64,000 bases of DNA from Methanococcoides sp. (GCA_021108275.1 JAIORD010000005.1:163698-227697), one strand, 5' to 3'; shown: positions 27,516 to 37,559, counted from the stretch's first letter. A program made the numbers and translations. The notes: generated by a model not told the origin, from the sequence alone.

Positions 27516-28193
27516 GTGAAGACAATAAAAGAACAGTTACCATCAAGCTGCAAGCCTTTAGATGAGCTCCTGGGAGGCGGTTTCGAATCAGGGGTCGTTA
27601 CTCAGATATTCGGAGAAGCAGGTAGCGGAAAGACCAATATTTGTCTGCAACTTGCCATCGAATGTGTTAAGAAAGGGAAAAAAGCAATATTCATCGATAC
27701 CGAAGGCCTCTCTGCAGATCGATTCAAACAGATAGCCGGCGAGAACGCAAGAAAGATCGCTCAAGACATAATCATTTTTGAGCCCCATAGCTTTGAAGAA
27801 CAGTATTCTGCGGTCAGGGAAACCGAGAAGATAAGCACAGAGAACGTTGGGGTCATCATTGTTGACTCTGCAACAGCATATTATAGGTTAGAACTTGATG
27901 ATGAGGATTCAAGCATAAGGACCAGAAGAGAGCTCTCAAATCAGATAGGATTCCTCCACAATCTCGCACGAAAACGCGACATAGTGGTGGTCATAACCAA
28001 TCAGGTCTATTCAGATATCAAATCAAATTCATTAAAACCAATAGGCGGCAGTAGTCTTGAGCATATGTCGAAAACAATAATTCAGCTTGAGAAGACCGGA
28101 ACGGGAAGCCGCAGAGCAAAGATATGGAAACATCGCTCCCGCCCGGAAGGAACCACCTGCGAATTCACCATAACCGCAGATGGGGTCAGATAA
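27516..28193 (+). CDS. radB: DNA repair and recombination protein RadB
   Basis: A 225-residue RecA-fold ATPase, the archaeal RadA paralogue RadB, thought to assist recombination. It consists of the core domain only: Walker A GEAGSGKTN near residue 30, Walker B VGVIIVDSATAYYR near 110, and the family-typical TNQVYSD and GGSSLEHMSKTIIQLEK. The start is GTG 27516; the GAGG just before it is unusually close. Divergent from the nrd operon, convergent with trmI. Confidence 0.93.
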   Translation: MKTIKEQLPSSCKPLDELLGGGFESGVVTQIFGEAGSGKTNICLQLAIECVKKGKKAIFIDTEGLSADRFKQIAGENARKIAQDIIIFEPHSFEEQYSAVRETEKISTENVGVIIVDSATAYYRLELDDEDSSIRTRRELSNQIGFLHNLARKRDIVVVITNQVYSDIKSNSLKPIGGSSLEHMSKTIIQLEKTGTGSRRAKIWKHRSRPEGTTCEFTITADGVR

Positions 28194-28198
28194 TATTC

Positions 28199-28951
28199 TC
28201 ACAATCTGGCAATGGTGATATATCCGGTATGCCCGACCCTGGATGTTGAAGGACGTGTGCCACGATCTGAAAAGGACATTGCACGTTCGATACATTCTAT
28301 CGTCCTCACCTCTAAGAAATCAGTCTCAGCTATTGCTTTTCTGATCAGTGCAGTCTGTTCGAGGAATGGGGAATACGTGACAAGGAAGCCACCTGGATTC
28401 AGTATAGAAGGAATATAAGGCACAATTGTCGCTGAATCGATGGTATCAAGCGTCACAATATCGAACTTCTCATCGAGTTCCTTAACTTCATCGACGATAT
28501 TACCGCATCGCACTTCCACATTATCGAGACCTGCACGGCGTATATTTTCACGAGCAACCTCCGCGAAATCATCCCTTACCTCAAAACTGAGCACCCTTTT
28601 TGCAATAGAGCCCAGATACATGGCAAGAATACCGGAGCCTGTGCCAGCATCAAGTACAGTATCGTTCTTATTGAGACCGGTATAGCCCAATATCATACCA
28701 ATATCCTTGGGCATGATAGGAGTTCCAGTACGTTTTGCATGCCTGAAGAAGTCCGGCATCCTTGGAAGCTGTATGACAAAGGTCTGCCCCATATGAGACA
28801 CTACCGTGTCCCCTTCTTTCTTTTCCAGCAACTCTGACATTTCTATCATGCCAAAATCCGAGTGGAACTTCTCATCAGATACCGATGTGATAAATTCTCT
28901 GATCTTACCCTTATGGCTGGTCTTTAACAGCACTATCTCGCCTAATTTCAT
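28199..28951 (-). CDS. trmI: tRNA (adenine-N1)-methyltransferase, TrmI type
   Basis: A 250-residue SAM-dependent methyltransferase that makes m1A at position 57/58 of the tRNA T-loop. The SAM-binding motif VLDAGTGSG is near residue 103, with preceding PRMPDFFRHAKRTGTPIMPKD and the family motif FDIVTLD. Its ATG overlaps the HD-gene stop by 4 bp (ATGA), so the pair is translationally coupled. Confidence 0.92.
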   Translation of the reverse strand: MKLGEIVLLKTSHKGKIREFITSVSDEKFHSDFGMIEMSELLEKKEGDTVVSHMGQTFVIQLPRMPDFFRHAKRTGTPIMPKDIGMILGYTGLNKNDTVLDAGTGSGILAMYLGSIAKRVLSFEVRDDFAEVARENIRRAGLDNVEVRCGNIVDEVKELDEKFDIVTLDTIDSATIVPYIPSILNPGGFLVTYSPFLEQTALIRKAIAETDFLEVRTIECIERAMSFSDRGTRPSTSRVGHTGYITIARL

Positions 28952-30798
28952 TTTTTCGCACCTGATATTCTCTTTTCCCGATCGCTCTGAAATCTTGCCA
29001 ATGGCATTGTAACGATATCACGGGGAATGGAATGTTTGTTCATTGTAAGATCGGAAGTGATTATTTTATAATCACGTTGATAGGGATCAACAAGATCTGA
29101 CGCATATTGCACACCTGCATCTGTCAGCACATATTCATACCGCTGCCTGAACCTGCCATCCTTCTCAAAATAACGCAGGTCCTCATCCACGATCCCCATA
29201 GCTACCAGCAACTGAATGTCCTCATAGACCTTGTTGCTGTAAAGGAAACCATATCTTGTGTGGAACTCATAGTCGAACAGGTATTTTAACCTGATGTCCT
29301 CTGTGAAAAATGCAACCTTCTTGTACAACCAGGTGATGTTCCTTATACGCGGGATAGAGACAAAGCCATCGTGGACTTCCTCGAACATTTCATGAATAGC
29401 ATAAAGAAGAAGGATCAAGCCCTCTATGGGAAGGTACTGCTCCTCCCTGATGAAATGAAGCAGTTTCGGCGAGAGGTCATCCACAATATCATGCATTACC
29501 ACCTGGGCAGAAGAGAGTTCCGAGGTAATGGCAACATCGGGATGAGTGAAAACGGTCAATGACATCTGCCGGGATATCGCACGGACCAGACCATTTGCCA
29601 GAGCAGACTCATCGTAGAAGAAATTCTCGCTCCCGCCAACCATCACCCTGGCACTTTTAGGGACCCCTGTTGCGATGCTCAGATCGACAAGCACATCCCC
29701 CAACCTCTTTTCCAGCTCCTTTTCGAACATCCTTGTAGCCTTGCCACTGCGTGCAATGGTCGAAAGTGCCATCCTTGTACCCGGAGATAGCGACTTCTGA
29801 TTGGAACGGGCAACCGGAACATAGATCTGCCCATCACGAATATCCTGCAACAGACCCCTTGCCACCTCACCCCCCTTCGCATTGATGAAATTCAGCAGAT
29901 CTGCATCATTATAGGTAGTAAAGAAATCCGCGACCATATTTCCAACGGCCTCATCCCCAAATTGCTCCTTTTGTTGTTTAAGGGTCATCTCCAGCGCATA
30001 AAGAAGCATTACCCTGACAGCCTGAGTACGTGGATGATGAATGATAGCAGTATAATGGTGAGAACGTGCGATAAGCATCGATTCCGCAGCTGCCAGGGTA
30101 AGTTCCTCATCAAAACTACCCGAGCCAGGAGAACCGAACACTACATTATCATTCACAATGCACAGACTTTGCATTATCTGATCGACATCAATAAGCCCGA
30201 GGGATACCCCTGTATGGTAAGAATCGCGAAGTAAAAAATCGATACGATCAGCGTCTATATCCCCTGACATCAACTGAGAAAGATAGGGCTTTTCAATGGA
30301 TAGATCACCCGTAGCGATCTTCGACACCTCATTGAAGAACTCAAAGGGATCATACCCCAATTCATCACGAACATATCTCGCAATTACATTGTCCTCAGGA
30401 ATTACCTCTGATATGATATATTTTGTAAAAGCTTCATGATCAACAAAACAATTCTCACACATCTTTGGCTGTATCGCAGGATCCCTTTTCAATACACTTT
30501 CCACAGCATGTGAAAAAGCGGAATGACCCACATCGTGAAGAAGGCCTGCAAGCCTTAGTTTCATAATATCTTCATTGTCGAGTCCTACCGATCTGCCCAG
30601 AAGAGATGCCGTATGCATCGTTCCAAGACTATGTTCAAAACGGGAGTGGTTCGCACCCGGAAATACCACATCGGCAAGACCAAGCTGCTGAATGCCACGA
30701 AGTCTTTGAAGTTGAGGCGTACCGATAAGAAGCTGTTCCAATTCAGAGAGGATGATGGTCTTATGAACTGGATCGTGAACTACCAGAGGTTTTGTCAT
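28948..30798 (-). CDS. HD-superfamily phosphohydrolase (SAMHD1/dGTPase-like)
   Basis: A 616-residue protein with an N-terminal HD phosphohydrolase domain: VHDPVHKTI..LSELE near the start, H...RFEHSLGTMH near 50, and LLHDVGHSAFSHAVE near 85, ligands of a dinuclear metal site. This is the COG1078/dNTPase-like group. The C-terminal ~250 residues are helical and unassigned, perhaps a winged-helix module. The start is ATG 30798 (MTKPLVVHDP); a 27-residue hydrophobic extension upstream is probably not translated. Coupled with trmI by a 4-bp overlap. Confidence 0.85.
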   Translation of the reverse strand: MTKPLVVHDPVHKTIILSELEQLLIGTPQLQRLRGIQQLGLADVVFPGANHSRFEHSLGTMHTASLLGRSVGLDNEDIMKLRLAGLLHDVGHSAFSHAVESVLKRDPAIQPKMCENCFVDHEAFTKYIISEVIPEDNVIARYVRDELGYDPFEFFNEVSKIATGDLSIEKPYLSQLMSGDIDADRIDFLLRDSYHTGVSLGLIDVDQIMQSLCIVNDNVVFGSPGSGSFDEELTLAAAESMLIARSHHYTAIIHHPRTQAVRVMLLYALEMTLKQQKEQFGDEAVGNMVADFFTTYNDADLLNFINAKGGEVARGLLQDIRDGQIYVPVARSNQKSLSPGTRMALSTIARSGKATRMFEKELEKRLGDVLVDLSIATGVPKSARVMVGGSENFFYDESALANGLVRAISRQMSLTVFTHPDVAITSELSSAQVVMHDIVDDLSPKLLHFIREEQYLPIEGLILLLYAIHEMFEEVHDGFVSIPRIRNITWLYKKVAFFTEDIRLKYLFDYEFHTRYGFLYSNKVYEDIQLLVAMGIVDEDLRYFEKDGRFRQRYEYVLTDAGVQYASDLVDPYQRDYKIITSDLTMNKHSIPRDIVTMPLARFQSDREKRISGAKK

Positions 30799-30947
30799 CA
30801 GACATAGTAGGTCAGCTGAGATATATAAATGAAATGTGGTAAGGAACAAAAGAAATCCGAGCGAATACCCAAGGAGCATTCAGAACAAACGTTCAAGCTT
30901 GAATACTTTTTTATTCGGAAACTTCGTTAAGGTCTTGAGTGATCCAC

Positions 30948-31967
30948 ATGAGAACAATAGACTGGAACGATGAATCCAAAAGTGTCGTGATGATCGATCA
31001 GACACTCCTGCCAGTAGAACTTAATGTCATTGAATGTAAGAACCTTGCATCCCTTTGTGAAGCCATAAGGTCCCTTCGGGTAAGAGGTGCTCCGGCACTT
31101 GCTGCCGCAGGAGGGTTTGGAATGGCACTTGCAGTCACACTTAGCAGTGCAGACACAATGGAAAAGTTGCTCAATGACCTGAAAGTCGCTGCATCCACCC
31201 TTATAGCCACACGCCCGACAGCAGTGAATCTTGCATGGGCCGTGAACAGGGTGTTAAAGGCTACAGAAGATTCCTATGATCTTGAAAGCATCAAGGACAT
31301 CGTTGTCTTCGAAGCGCTAAGGATAGCAGACGAAGATGTGGAGATAAACAAGGCAATAGGAAAGTATGGACAGAAGTTGCTTGATGACGGCGACACTGTG
31401 ATGACACACTGTAATGCAGGAAGACTGGCTTGTGTTGATTGGGGAACTGCCCTGGGAGTGATTCGCTCAGCAGTCGAAAAGGGGAAGGAGATAAATGTCA
31501 TCGCCTGTGAGACAAGACCCCTGAACCAGGGCGGCCGTATCACCACATGGGAACTTATGCAGGATAACATTCCGGTAAAGCTGATAACCGATTCCATGTC
31601 AGGCCATGTAATGAGACAGGGAATGGTCGATAAGATGATAGTGGGTGCCGACAGGATAACACAGGACGTTGTTTTCAATAAGATAGGGACCTATACCCAT
31701 TCGATCGTAGCAAGGGAACATGAGATACCTTTCTATGTTGCAGCACCGGTCTCGACCTTTGATCCCAATGGCTGGGAGGATACCGTGACAATAGAACAGA
31801 GAGATGCGGACGAGTTACGATATATTGGTAATGTCCAGATAGCACCTAAGAATGTGGATGTTTATAATCCGGCCTTTGATGCAACACCCATGGAGAACAT
31901 CACAGCACTTATTACTGAAAAGGGCATATTTGAACCACCTGTTCTTATTGATGAGATATTGATGTAA
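30948..31967 (+). CDS. mtnA: S-methyl-5-thioribose-1-phosphate isomerase
   Basis: A 339-residue member of the eIF2B-like MtnA family, which converts methylthioribose-1-phosphate to the ribulose form in methionine salvage. The start MRTIDWND is typical. The catalytic Cys (NAGRLAC, ~158) and Asp (GADRI, ~237) are present, with RVRGAPALAAAGGFG near 47. ATG 30948 follows GAGTGA at 30937-30942; an upstream GTG at 30939 is unlikely. Because methanogens lack a classical salvage path, a related sugar-phosphate substrate is possible. Confidence 0.9.
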   Translation: MRTIDWNDESKSVVMIDQTLLPVELNVIECKNLASLCEAIRSLRVRGAPALAAAGGFGMALAVTLSSADTMEKLLNDLKVAASTLIATRPTAVNLAWAVNRVLKATEDSYDLESIKDIVVFEALRIADEDVEINKAIGKYGQKLLDDGDTVMTHCNAGRLACVDWGTALGVIRSAVEKGKEINVIACETRPLNQGGRITTWELMQDNIPVKLITDSMSGHVMRQGMVDKMIVGADRITQDVVFNKIGTYTHSIVAREHEIPFYVAAPVSTFDPNGWEDTVTIEQRDADELRYIGNVQIAPKNVDVYNPAFDATPMENITALITEKGIFEPPVLIDEILM

Positions 31968-32009
31968 CAGGCACAAAGCTTAAAAATTTAAAGAACTAAT
32001 TGAGGAACT

Positions 32010-32186
32010 ATGGCACAAAAGAAGAAATCAAGTGGAAGTGGATTGATGTCATCTGCAGGTCTTATGACGTACTATGATGCGGATAAAAGAGCTGTTCACG
32101 TACAACCAAGGACCGTCTTCATCTTTGGCGCAATATGCGGCATCGTTATCCTTGCACTTAGCGCAGGTTTTGGCCTCTGGCCCTAA
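32010..32186 (+). CDS. secG: Preprotein translocase subunit SecG (Sec61-beta)
   Basis: A 58-residue protein: basic N-terminus (MAQKKKSSGSGLMSSAGLM), the family motif TYYDADKRAVHVQPRTV, and a single C-terminal membrane helix (FIFGAICGIVILALSAGFG). This is the archaeal Sec61-beta/SecG subunit of the SecYEG channel. A GAGG ribosome-binding site (32002-32005) precedes ATG 32010. A T-rich terminator region follows. Confidence 0.95.
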   Translation: MAQKKKSSGSGLMSSAGLMTYYDADKRAVHVQPRTVFIFGAICGIVILALSAGFGLWP

Positions 32187-32196
32187 CCTGATAAGA

Positions 32197-32221
32197 TCTT
32201 TTTTTGAATTCGTTTTTTTTC
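32197..32221 (+). terminator. T-rich terminator after secG
   Basis: Two T runs of seven to eight bases about 10 bp past the stop, without a strong hairpin; matches archaeal oligo-T termination. Confidence 0.55.
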
Positions 32222-32336
32222 ATAATTACTGATTAGCTCTTTTCAGATAGAGAGTTGAGACTATGGTATTTAAAAGAGCATAAATAATTTATAAATAATT
32301 TAAAGATTAAAAAAGGCAGTGCACCTGATCCGAGGA

Positions 32337-32624
32337 TCAGCCACCACGTGCTTCCTTGATGGCCTTTGCAATCTTTCTTGCGACCATGGTCTTAGCTTCA
32401 TTGTTATCCACAAGGATACGACCGCTTGATTCCCACCATGTACGGGGATACTTTTTATCAGCTTCCACTTCAGGGTTCAGGTTCAATTTCTCAGCTGCTG
32501 CTGTCAATTCCCTGAGTAGCGGAGCTTCAAGAGAGCTCTTTCTGGAGATTATCCTGCCACCTTTCCGTGATCGGGACTTGTCCAGGTTTGCAGGCCAAAT
32601 GACCAGTTTGCCTTTTTCACGCAT
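32337..32624 (-). CDS. srp19: Signal recognition particle subunit SRP19
   Basis: About 95 residues with SRP19 motifs KLVIWPANLDKSRSRKGGRII and KYPRTWWESSGRILV. SRP19 binds 7S RNA and promotes SRP54 loading. Candidate starts are 32651, 32630, 32627 and 32624. A TATA-like element at 32649-32659 would place transcription near 32628, so I prefer ATG 32624 (MREKGK) on a nearly leaderless message. Lies near secG, a functional partner. Confidence 0.92.
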   Translation of the reverse strand: MREKGKLVIWPANLDKSRSRKGGRIISRKSSLEAPLLRELTAAAEKLNLNPEVEADKKYPRTWWESSGRILVDNNEAKTMVARKIAKAIKEARGG

Positions 32625-32741
32625 CATCATGCTGCATAGATTAGAACTCATATAATTTAAACTTGGTCAAGTGAGATGTCTCAAAAATATAAAATAGATT
32701 CAGCGACCATACTAGTAAAATATTTGAAAAGGAGATACAAA

Positions 32742-34088
32742 ATGGGTTTTTTTGGAACGAACGGAGTAAGAGGGATCGCTAACGAATATATCACACCACA
32801 GCTTGCGATAGATGTCGCAAAGAGCCTTGGGACATATATGGGTTCAAAGGGTACAGTCGTCGTCGGGAGAGATACACGCAAATCAGGAGACATGCTGAAA
32901 TCGGCTGCTATCGCCGGTGCGTTGTCCACAGGTGTTACTGTAATTGATATCGGAATAGCACCGATACCGGCCATCCAGTATTATGTAAGGGAACATGCCG
33001 ATGCAGGTATTGGCGTCACTGCATCACACAATCCAAGAGAGTACAACGGAATTAAACTGGTTGCCGGAGACGGAAGCGAGTTCTCAAGAGAAGGAGAGAA
33101 AGAGGTCGAAAAGATCTACATGTCAAAGGATTTCGCAGCAGCCAGCTGGGAAAGAACGGGCGACCTCTTCAAAGATACGAACGCAAATGAACAATATATC
33201 AATGCCATCATCAATTCCGTGGATGCGGAAAGCATACGTGAAAAGCGCTTCAAGGTAGTGGTAGATACCGGTTGCGGTGCCGGCTCTTTGACGTTGCCTT
33301 TCCTGCTCCAGAAACTTGGATGTGAGGTAATGGCACTCAATGCCCAGATAGACGGAACTTTCCCATGGCGTAATCCTGAACCCACCGAAGATGTCCTTAC
33401 CGAACTTTCCGATATTGTAAAAAGCAGGGATGCGGATATGGGTGTTGCTCAGGATGGAGATGCGGACAGGGCAGTGTTCTTTGACGAGAACGGGAATTTC
33501 ATCGATGAAGAGGTCCTTTTGGCGATGGTGGCCAAGTACATCCTCGAAGACAAGAAAGGAGACCTCGTCACGCCTGTCAGCTCATCACAGCGCATGCTGG
33601 ATGTGGCAGAGGAAGCAGGAGTGAAACTTCACTGGACGGCTGTCGGTTCCATCAATGTCGCAAGAAAGATGATGGAAACTGGTGCAGTGTTCGGAGGAGA
33701 GGGTAATGGCGGACTTATTTTCCCGGAACACCAGTATTGTCGCGATGGTGCCATGGCATGTGCAAAACTTCTTGAGATAATGGCATCCGGCAGGAAGCTC
33801 TCACATCTTGCAGAGAACGTACCGACATACTTCAACTCAAAGACAAAGGTTCATTGCAGTGATCTCGACACCACCATGGAGAAGATAAAGGAAAGCGTGG
33901 TCGGAGGAGAACTGGAAGTGGACACGACCGATGGTGTAAAGATATGGCACAACGACGGCTGGGTCCTCATACGCCCTTCCGGAACAGAACCTATCATAAG
34001 GATATTTGCAGAAGCAAAGACACTGGACAGAGCTGAGACCCTTATGGAAGAAGGTATAGAGCTGACAGACAATTGCATGCAGAAATGA
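32742..34088 (+). CDS. glmM: Phosphoglucosamine mutase / phosphohexomutase
   Basis: A 448-residue alpha-D-phosphohexomutase. The catalytic serine loop TASHNPREYNG is near residue 93, the Mg site DGDADRAVFFDE near 240, and the sugar-binding GGEGNGG near 320 and RPSGTEPIIRIFAEA near 415. The N-terminal FGTNGVRG fits archaeal GlmM. Start is ATG 32742 with GGAGA at 32731-32735; an upstream in-frame ATG at 32676 lies in the srp19 promoter region. Phosphomannomutase activity is also possible. Confidence 0.92.
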   Translation: MGFFGTNGVRGIANEYITPQLAIDVAKSLGTYMGSKGTVVVGRDTRKSGDMLKSAAIAGALSTGVTVIDIGIAPIPAIQYYVREHADAGIGVTASHNPREYNGIKLVAGDGSEFSREGEKEVEKIYMSKDFAAASWERTGDLFKDTNANEQYINAIINSVDAESIREKRFKVVVDTGCGAGSLTLPFLLQKLGCEVMALNAQIDGTFPWRNPEPTEDVLTELSDIVKSRDADMGVAQDGDADRAVFFDENGNFIDEEVLLAMVAKYILEDKKGDLVTPVSSSQRMLDVAEEAGVKLHWTAVGSINVARKMMETGAVFGGEGNGGLIFPEHQYCRDGAMACAKLLEIMASGRKLSHLAENVPTYFNSKTKVHCSDLDTTMEKIKESVVGGELEVDTTDGVKIWHNDGWVLIRPSGTEPIIRIFAEAKTLDRAETLMEEGIELTDNCMQK

Positions 34089-34090
34089 GA

Positions 34091-34675
34091 TCAGGCTTTG
34101 CCACGTGATTCGCCACAGATAATACCTGTGGCGATCATGTGTGCCACCCTGAGAGGTTCCGGAACATTGCTCCTTGTTGAAGACAAACGTACGACATCAC
34201 CTGCTTTTTCAGCATCTATACCGGCACACTGGATGAATATAGGATTAGAAGGATCTTTTGAGACCACTCTTGTAATTGCACCTGCCCGAAGTATGATCAG
34301 AGATCTCTCTTCAGGGTCAGGTAGATTTGACAATGCATCCTTGATCTTTTCAAGATCAGGGACCTCACGCATTATGACGATGACAGGTATTTCAGTTCCT
34401 TCATACAGACTGACGATGTCAACCGGATTGAAACCACCATATGTCACACCGTCGAGCATTATCACTTTTATCTGACCATAGTGTTTGCTTGAGGTCACCA
34501 TCTCAGCTATCCTTTCCGTAGCGTCCATACCATCACGACGGATGCTGGAACGCATCACGCCATCAAGCCATTGCCCGCCACGAAAGAAAGCTCCCACTAT
34601 CAGAATATCATCACTTATCAATGCGGAATCATCGATACCAAGTATCCTGATCTCAGACTTGATATGAAATGCCAA
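34091..34675 (-). CDS. DUF99 (endonuclease V-like) protein
   Basis: A 194-residue DUF99 protein: ILGIDDSAL near the N-terminus, VGAFFRGGQWLDGVM, IKVIMLDGVTYGGFNPVDI, and a C-terminal EPLRVAHMIATGI. The family has an RNase H-like fold related to endonuclease V; its activity is unknown. The start is TTG 34675, with AAAGGTCGTG just upstream, 18 bp after the pan stop. No ATG occurs near, so the TTG is well supported. It ends 2 bp from the convergent glmM stop. Confidence 0.87.
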   Translation of the reverse strand: MAFHIKSEIRILGIDDSALISDDILIVGAFFRGGQWLDGVMRSSIRRDGMDATERIAEMVTSSKHYGQIKVIMLDGVTYGGFNPVDIVSLYEGTEIPVIVIMREVPDLEKIKDALSNLPDPEERSLIILRAGAITRVVSKDPSNPIFIQCAGIDAEKAGDVVRLSSTRSNVPEPLRVAHMIATGIICGESRGKA

Positions 34676-34693
34676 TGCAACACGACCTTTTGC

Positions 34694-35974
34694 TCACCAG
34701 AACATGTTCTCCGAATGATCGACATTGTTCGCTTTGGGGACCATGACCTTTGTAACTGCATCAAGCAGGTCAGACATGCCTATGTGGTCACTATCATTGC
34801 GTACAGCAAACATTCCAGCTTCCATGACTATGGCCCCTATATCGGCACCACTTGCCCCTTCTGTAAGATCTGCCAGCTTTTTCACATCTACATCGCTGCC
34901 GATGTTAAGCATGTCTGTATGGATACGGAAGATCGTTTCACGACCATCCTGATCAGGCAATGGTATCTCGATGATACGGTCAAGCCTTCCTGGCCTTACA
35001 ATTGCCGGATCTAGCACATCAGGTCTGTTGGTGGCAGCAATTATGCGTACGTCACCCCTGTTGTCAAAGCCATCCATCTCAGCAAGAAGTTGCATAAGGG
35101 TCCTTTGAACTTCCCTATCCGCACCATTCGTATCTTCCAGACGTGTCGCTGCGATCGCATCCAGCTCATCGATAAAGATGATCGCAGGTGCTTTCTTCCT
35201 TGCCATCTCGAAGATATCACGAACAAGCTTTGCTCCATCGCCAATATATTTCTGTACAAGTTCAGAACCCACCACCCTTATGAAAGTGGCATTCGTCCTG
35301 TGCGCCACCGCTTTGGCAAGCAATGTCTTTCCCGTACCAGGTGGTCCGCAAAGCAGGACTCCTTTGGGAGGAGTTATACCAATGCGTTCAAAAACTTCCG
35401 GTTTAGTGATCGGCAATTCGACAGATTCACTTATCTCCATTATCTGTTGGTCCAGACCTCCTATCTCCGAATAGTCAACTTCCTGTGAATCGATAACCTC
35501 CATAGCCGTGATAAGCGGTTCGTCTGATTCAGGAATGATGTCGACGACTGCCAGAGTCTGCTGGTTCAACCCCACCCGGACCCCCGGAACAAGCTGATCA
35601 TCATCATCGAGGTCCTGTGAAACATTCACAAGGAACTGAGGACCTGTACTGCTCCTGATCAGAGCTTTATCGCCATCAAACATATCCACTATACTCGCAA
35701 CCACAAGTGGAGGAGACTTTAACCTATCAATTTCTGACTGAAGGCGGTGTGTCTCACGTTCATACTTTAGCTTTTGTGATTCGATATAACGCTTATCGGA
35801 TTCTATCTGTTCACATTGCTCTTTCAGGATATTGTTTCGCGATTCAAGCTGCTTCATCCGATCCAGCAGATATTTTGAAAAATCCTCATCGCTTTTGGAA
35901 ACAAAATCCCCATTACCAATGCCACTGAAGCTATAATCATTGCTTCTTGGCTTATCGTCGATCGTTTCTGTCAT
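34694..35974 (-). CDS. pan: Proteasome-activating nucleotidase
   Basis: A 426-residue AAA+ ATPase that unfolds substrates for the archaeal 20S proteasome. It has an N-terminal coiled coil (~25-90), an OB domain, Walker A GPPGTGKT near 210, Walker [11 protein letters not shown] near 270, and ATNRPDVLD with RPGRLDR near 320. The C-terminal three residues are Met-Phe-Trp, where a HbYX (hydrophobic-Tyr-any) gate-opening motif is normally expected; Phe replaces Tyr. Upstream of DUF99 by 18 bp and divergent from aMBF1. Confidence 0.93.
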   Translation of the reverse strand: MTETIDDKPRSNDYSFSGIGNGDFVSKSDEDFSKYLLDRMKQLESRNNILKEQCEQIESDKRYIESQKLKYERETHRLQSEIDRLKSPPLVVASIVDMFDGDKALIRSSTGPQFLVNVSQDLDDDDQLVPGVRVGLNQQTLAVVDIIPESDEPLITAMEVIDSQEVDYSEIGGLDQQIMEISESVELPITKPEVFERIGITPPKGVLLCGPPGTGKTLLAKAVAHRTNATFIRVVGSELVQKYIGDGAKLVRDIFEMARKKAPAIIFIDELDAIAATRLEDTNGADREVQRTLMQLLAEMDGFDNRGDVRIIAATNRPDVLDPAIVRPGRLDRIIEIPLPDQDGRETIFRIHTDMLNIGSDVDVKKLADLTEGASGADIGAIVMEAGMFAVRNDSDHIGMSDLLDAVTKVMVPKANNVDHSENMFW

Positions 35975-36057
35975 AGCTCTGAATAATTATTTAAGTAGAG
36001 ACGATATATAGCACTTTCGTAAAGGGCAATTAAAATAGCCTTTAAGAGATGATACCG

Positions 36058-36552
36058 ATGCAATGTGAAATATGTGGTGCAGAGATAAAAGAAAAGCCGA
36101 TAGACGTCACTATTGATGGAAGCCAGCTTAAGGTGTGCAGTAAGTGTTCACAATACGGAAATGCAGCAAGAGCACGTTCACCTGTATCCAGAAAGATATC
36201 ACCTGTATCTCCAAAACCAATTCGGAATGTTCAAAAAAGGACAACATCAAGGCGCGATCCTTTTGCTGAGCTGGATGACGAACTCGTGGACGAGTACGAA
36301 ACCGTCATACGTGAAGCTCGTGAAAAACGCGGATGGACACAAGAAGTGCTTGCCATTAAGATCAAAGAGAAGGCTTCCCTGATAAAAAAGATAGAAAGGG
36401 GAGAGATAACCCCGGAAGATTCTGTCAGGAAGAAGATAGAAAAAGCACTCAATGTGAATCTTATGGAGCGACAGGGCAAAGATGAATGGAATGCTGACAG
36501 TTTGAACAGCGGTACAACTCTTGGGGACATCGTCACAATAAAAAGGAAATGA
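36058..36552 (+). CDS. Archaeal multiprotein bridging factor 1
   Basis: A 164-residue aMBF1: N-terminal zinc ribbon (CEICG and CSKCS), a basic linker, and a cro/C1 helix-turn-helix (REAREKRGWTQEVLAIKIKEKASLIKKIERGEI). The family interacts with transcription and translation machinery. ATG 36058 (MQCEIC) has GAGATGAT upstream and is preferred to 36049. Divergent from pan. A TCAGCCA/TGGCTGA hairpin follows the stop. Confidence 0.92.
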   Translation: MQCEICGAEIKEKPIDVTIDGSQLKVCSKCSQYGNAARARSPVSRKISPVSPKPIRNVQKRTTSRRDPFAELDDELVDEYETVIREAREKRGWTQEVLAIKIKEKASLIKKIERGEITPEDSVRKKIEKALNVNLMERQGKDEWNADSLNSGTTLGDIVTIKRK

Positions 36553-36562
36553 AAATGTGATC

Positions 36563-36580
36563 TCAGCCAACTATGGCTGA
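36563..36580. terminator. Hairpin between aMBF1 and proC
   Basis: Perfect 7-bp stem TCAGCCA/TGGCTGA with an ACTA loop, no T run after it. Possibly a weak terminator or an RNA end. Confidence 0.35.
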
Positions 36581-36630
36581 AATTAACTATTGCACACTAC
36601 CCATATCAAGAGACAGAAAAGGGAACTAAA

Positions 36631-37440
36631 ATGCATCTTACAGAAAAAAGGATCGGATTCATAGGCACAGGCAAGATGGGAGAATCACTTATAAGAGGAA
36701 TTCTCGCAGCACATAACGAAATAACTCTGAATGCAAGTGATGTTTACAAGCCTGCTCTTGAAAGACTCAACAGTGAATTGGGTATTAATGTCTCAACTGA
36801 CAACACTGAGACCATAGGAGACTCTGATGTTGTTGTGCTTGCGGTCAAGCCACAGATAATAAAAAGCGTGCTTGCAGCCATCAAGGACAGCATTACCGCT
36901 GACAAGCTAGTGATCTCCATCGCAGCAGGAGTTCCAGTAGCAGCAATTGAAGATGAACTGAATGAGGGCACAAGAGTCGTACGGGTCATGCCAAACATCG
37001 CAGCAACAGTTGCAGAAGCTGCATCTGCTGTTTGCGCAGGTACAAATGCCACTGATGAGGATATGGAGATCGCACTTGAGATGTTCCAGTCCATTGGAAG
37101 TGCAATAACGATCCCTGAGAAGCTCATGGATGCAGTCACCGGCCTATCCGGAAGCGGACCTGCATACATATTCCCAGTGATAGAAGCATTAGCAGACGGT
37201 GCAGTCTATGAAGGGCTTGACCGTGCAAATGCGATCACACTGGCTGCACAGACAGTCCTTGGTGCTGCAAAAATGGTACTTGAGACAGGAATGCACCCCG
37301 GAGAGCTTAAGGATATGGTAACATCCCCTGCAGGAACGACCATCAGAGCAATACGCACTCTTGAAGAGAGCGGGATAAGAGCTGCTTTCATGAATGCGGT
37401 AATTGAATCTTCAACGCGTTCAAAGGAACTTGGGGACTAA
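36631..37440 (+). CDS. proC: Pyrroline-5-carboxylate reductase
   Basis: A 269-residue NAD(P)-dependent enzyme, last step of proline synthesis. Dinucleotide-binding GFIGTGKMGESLIRG is at the N-terminus, with VVLAVKPQ, VRVMPNIAATV, TGLSGSGPAYIF and the C-terminal MVTSPAGTTIRAIRTLEE all in place. The length is normal. The stop lies inside a terminator hairpin. Confidence 0.96.
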   Translation: MHLTEKRIGFIGTGKMGESLIRGILAAHNEITLNASDVYKPALERLNSELGINVSTDNTETIGDSDVVVLAVKPQIIKSVLAAIKDSITADKLVISIAAGVPVAAIEDELNEGTRVVRVMPNIAATVAEAASAVCAGTNATDEDMEIALEMFQSIGSAITIPEKLMDAVTGLSGSGPAYIFPVIEALADGAVYEGLDRANAITLAAQTVLGAAKMVLETGMHPGELKDMVTSPAGTTIRAIRTLEESGIRAAFMNAVIESSTRSKELGD

Positions 37441-37457
37441 TCCCAAGGATCTTTTTT
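37429..37457 (+). terminator. proC terminator overlapping its stop codon
   Basis: Stem CTTGGG/CCCAAG (37429-37434 with 37442-37447) followed by a six-base T run at 37452-37457. The TAA stop is in the loop. Confidence 0.65.
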
Positions 37458-37559
37458 GAAAAACGTAACAAAATACCATACAGTATCCAAACGTTAATAT
37501 AATTGGAAACCTTAAATAGTTCCATTAAATTTTAATTAAGTTTGGTGTGGGGACAAAAA

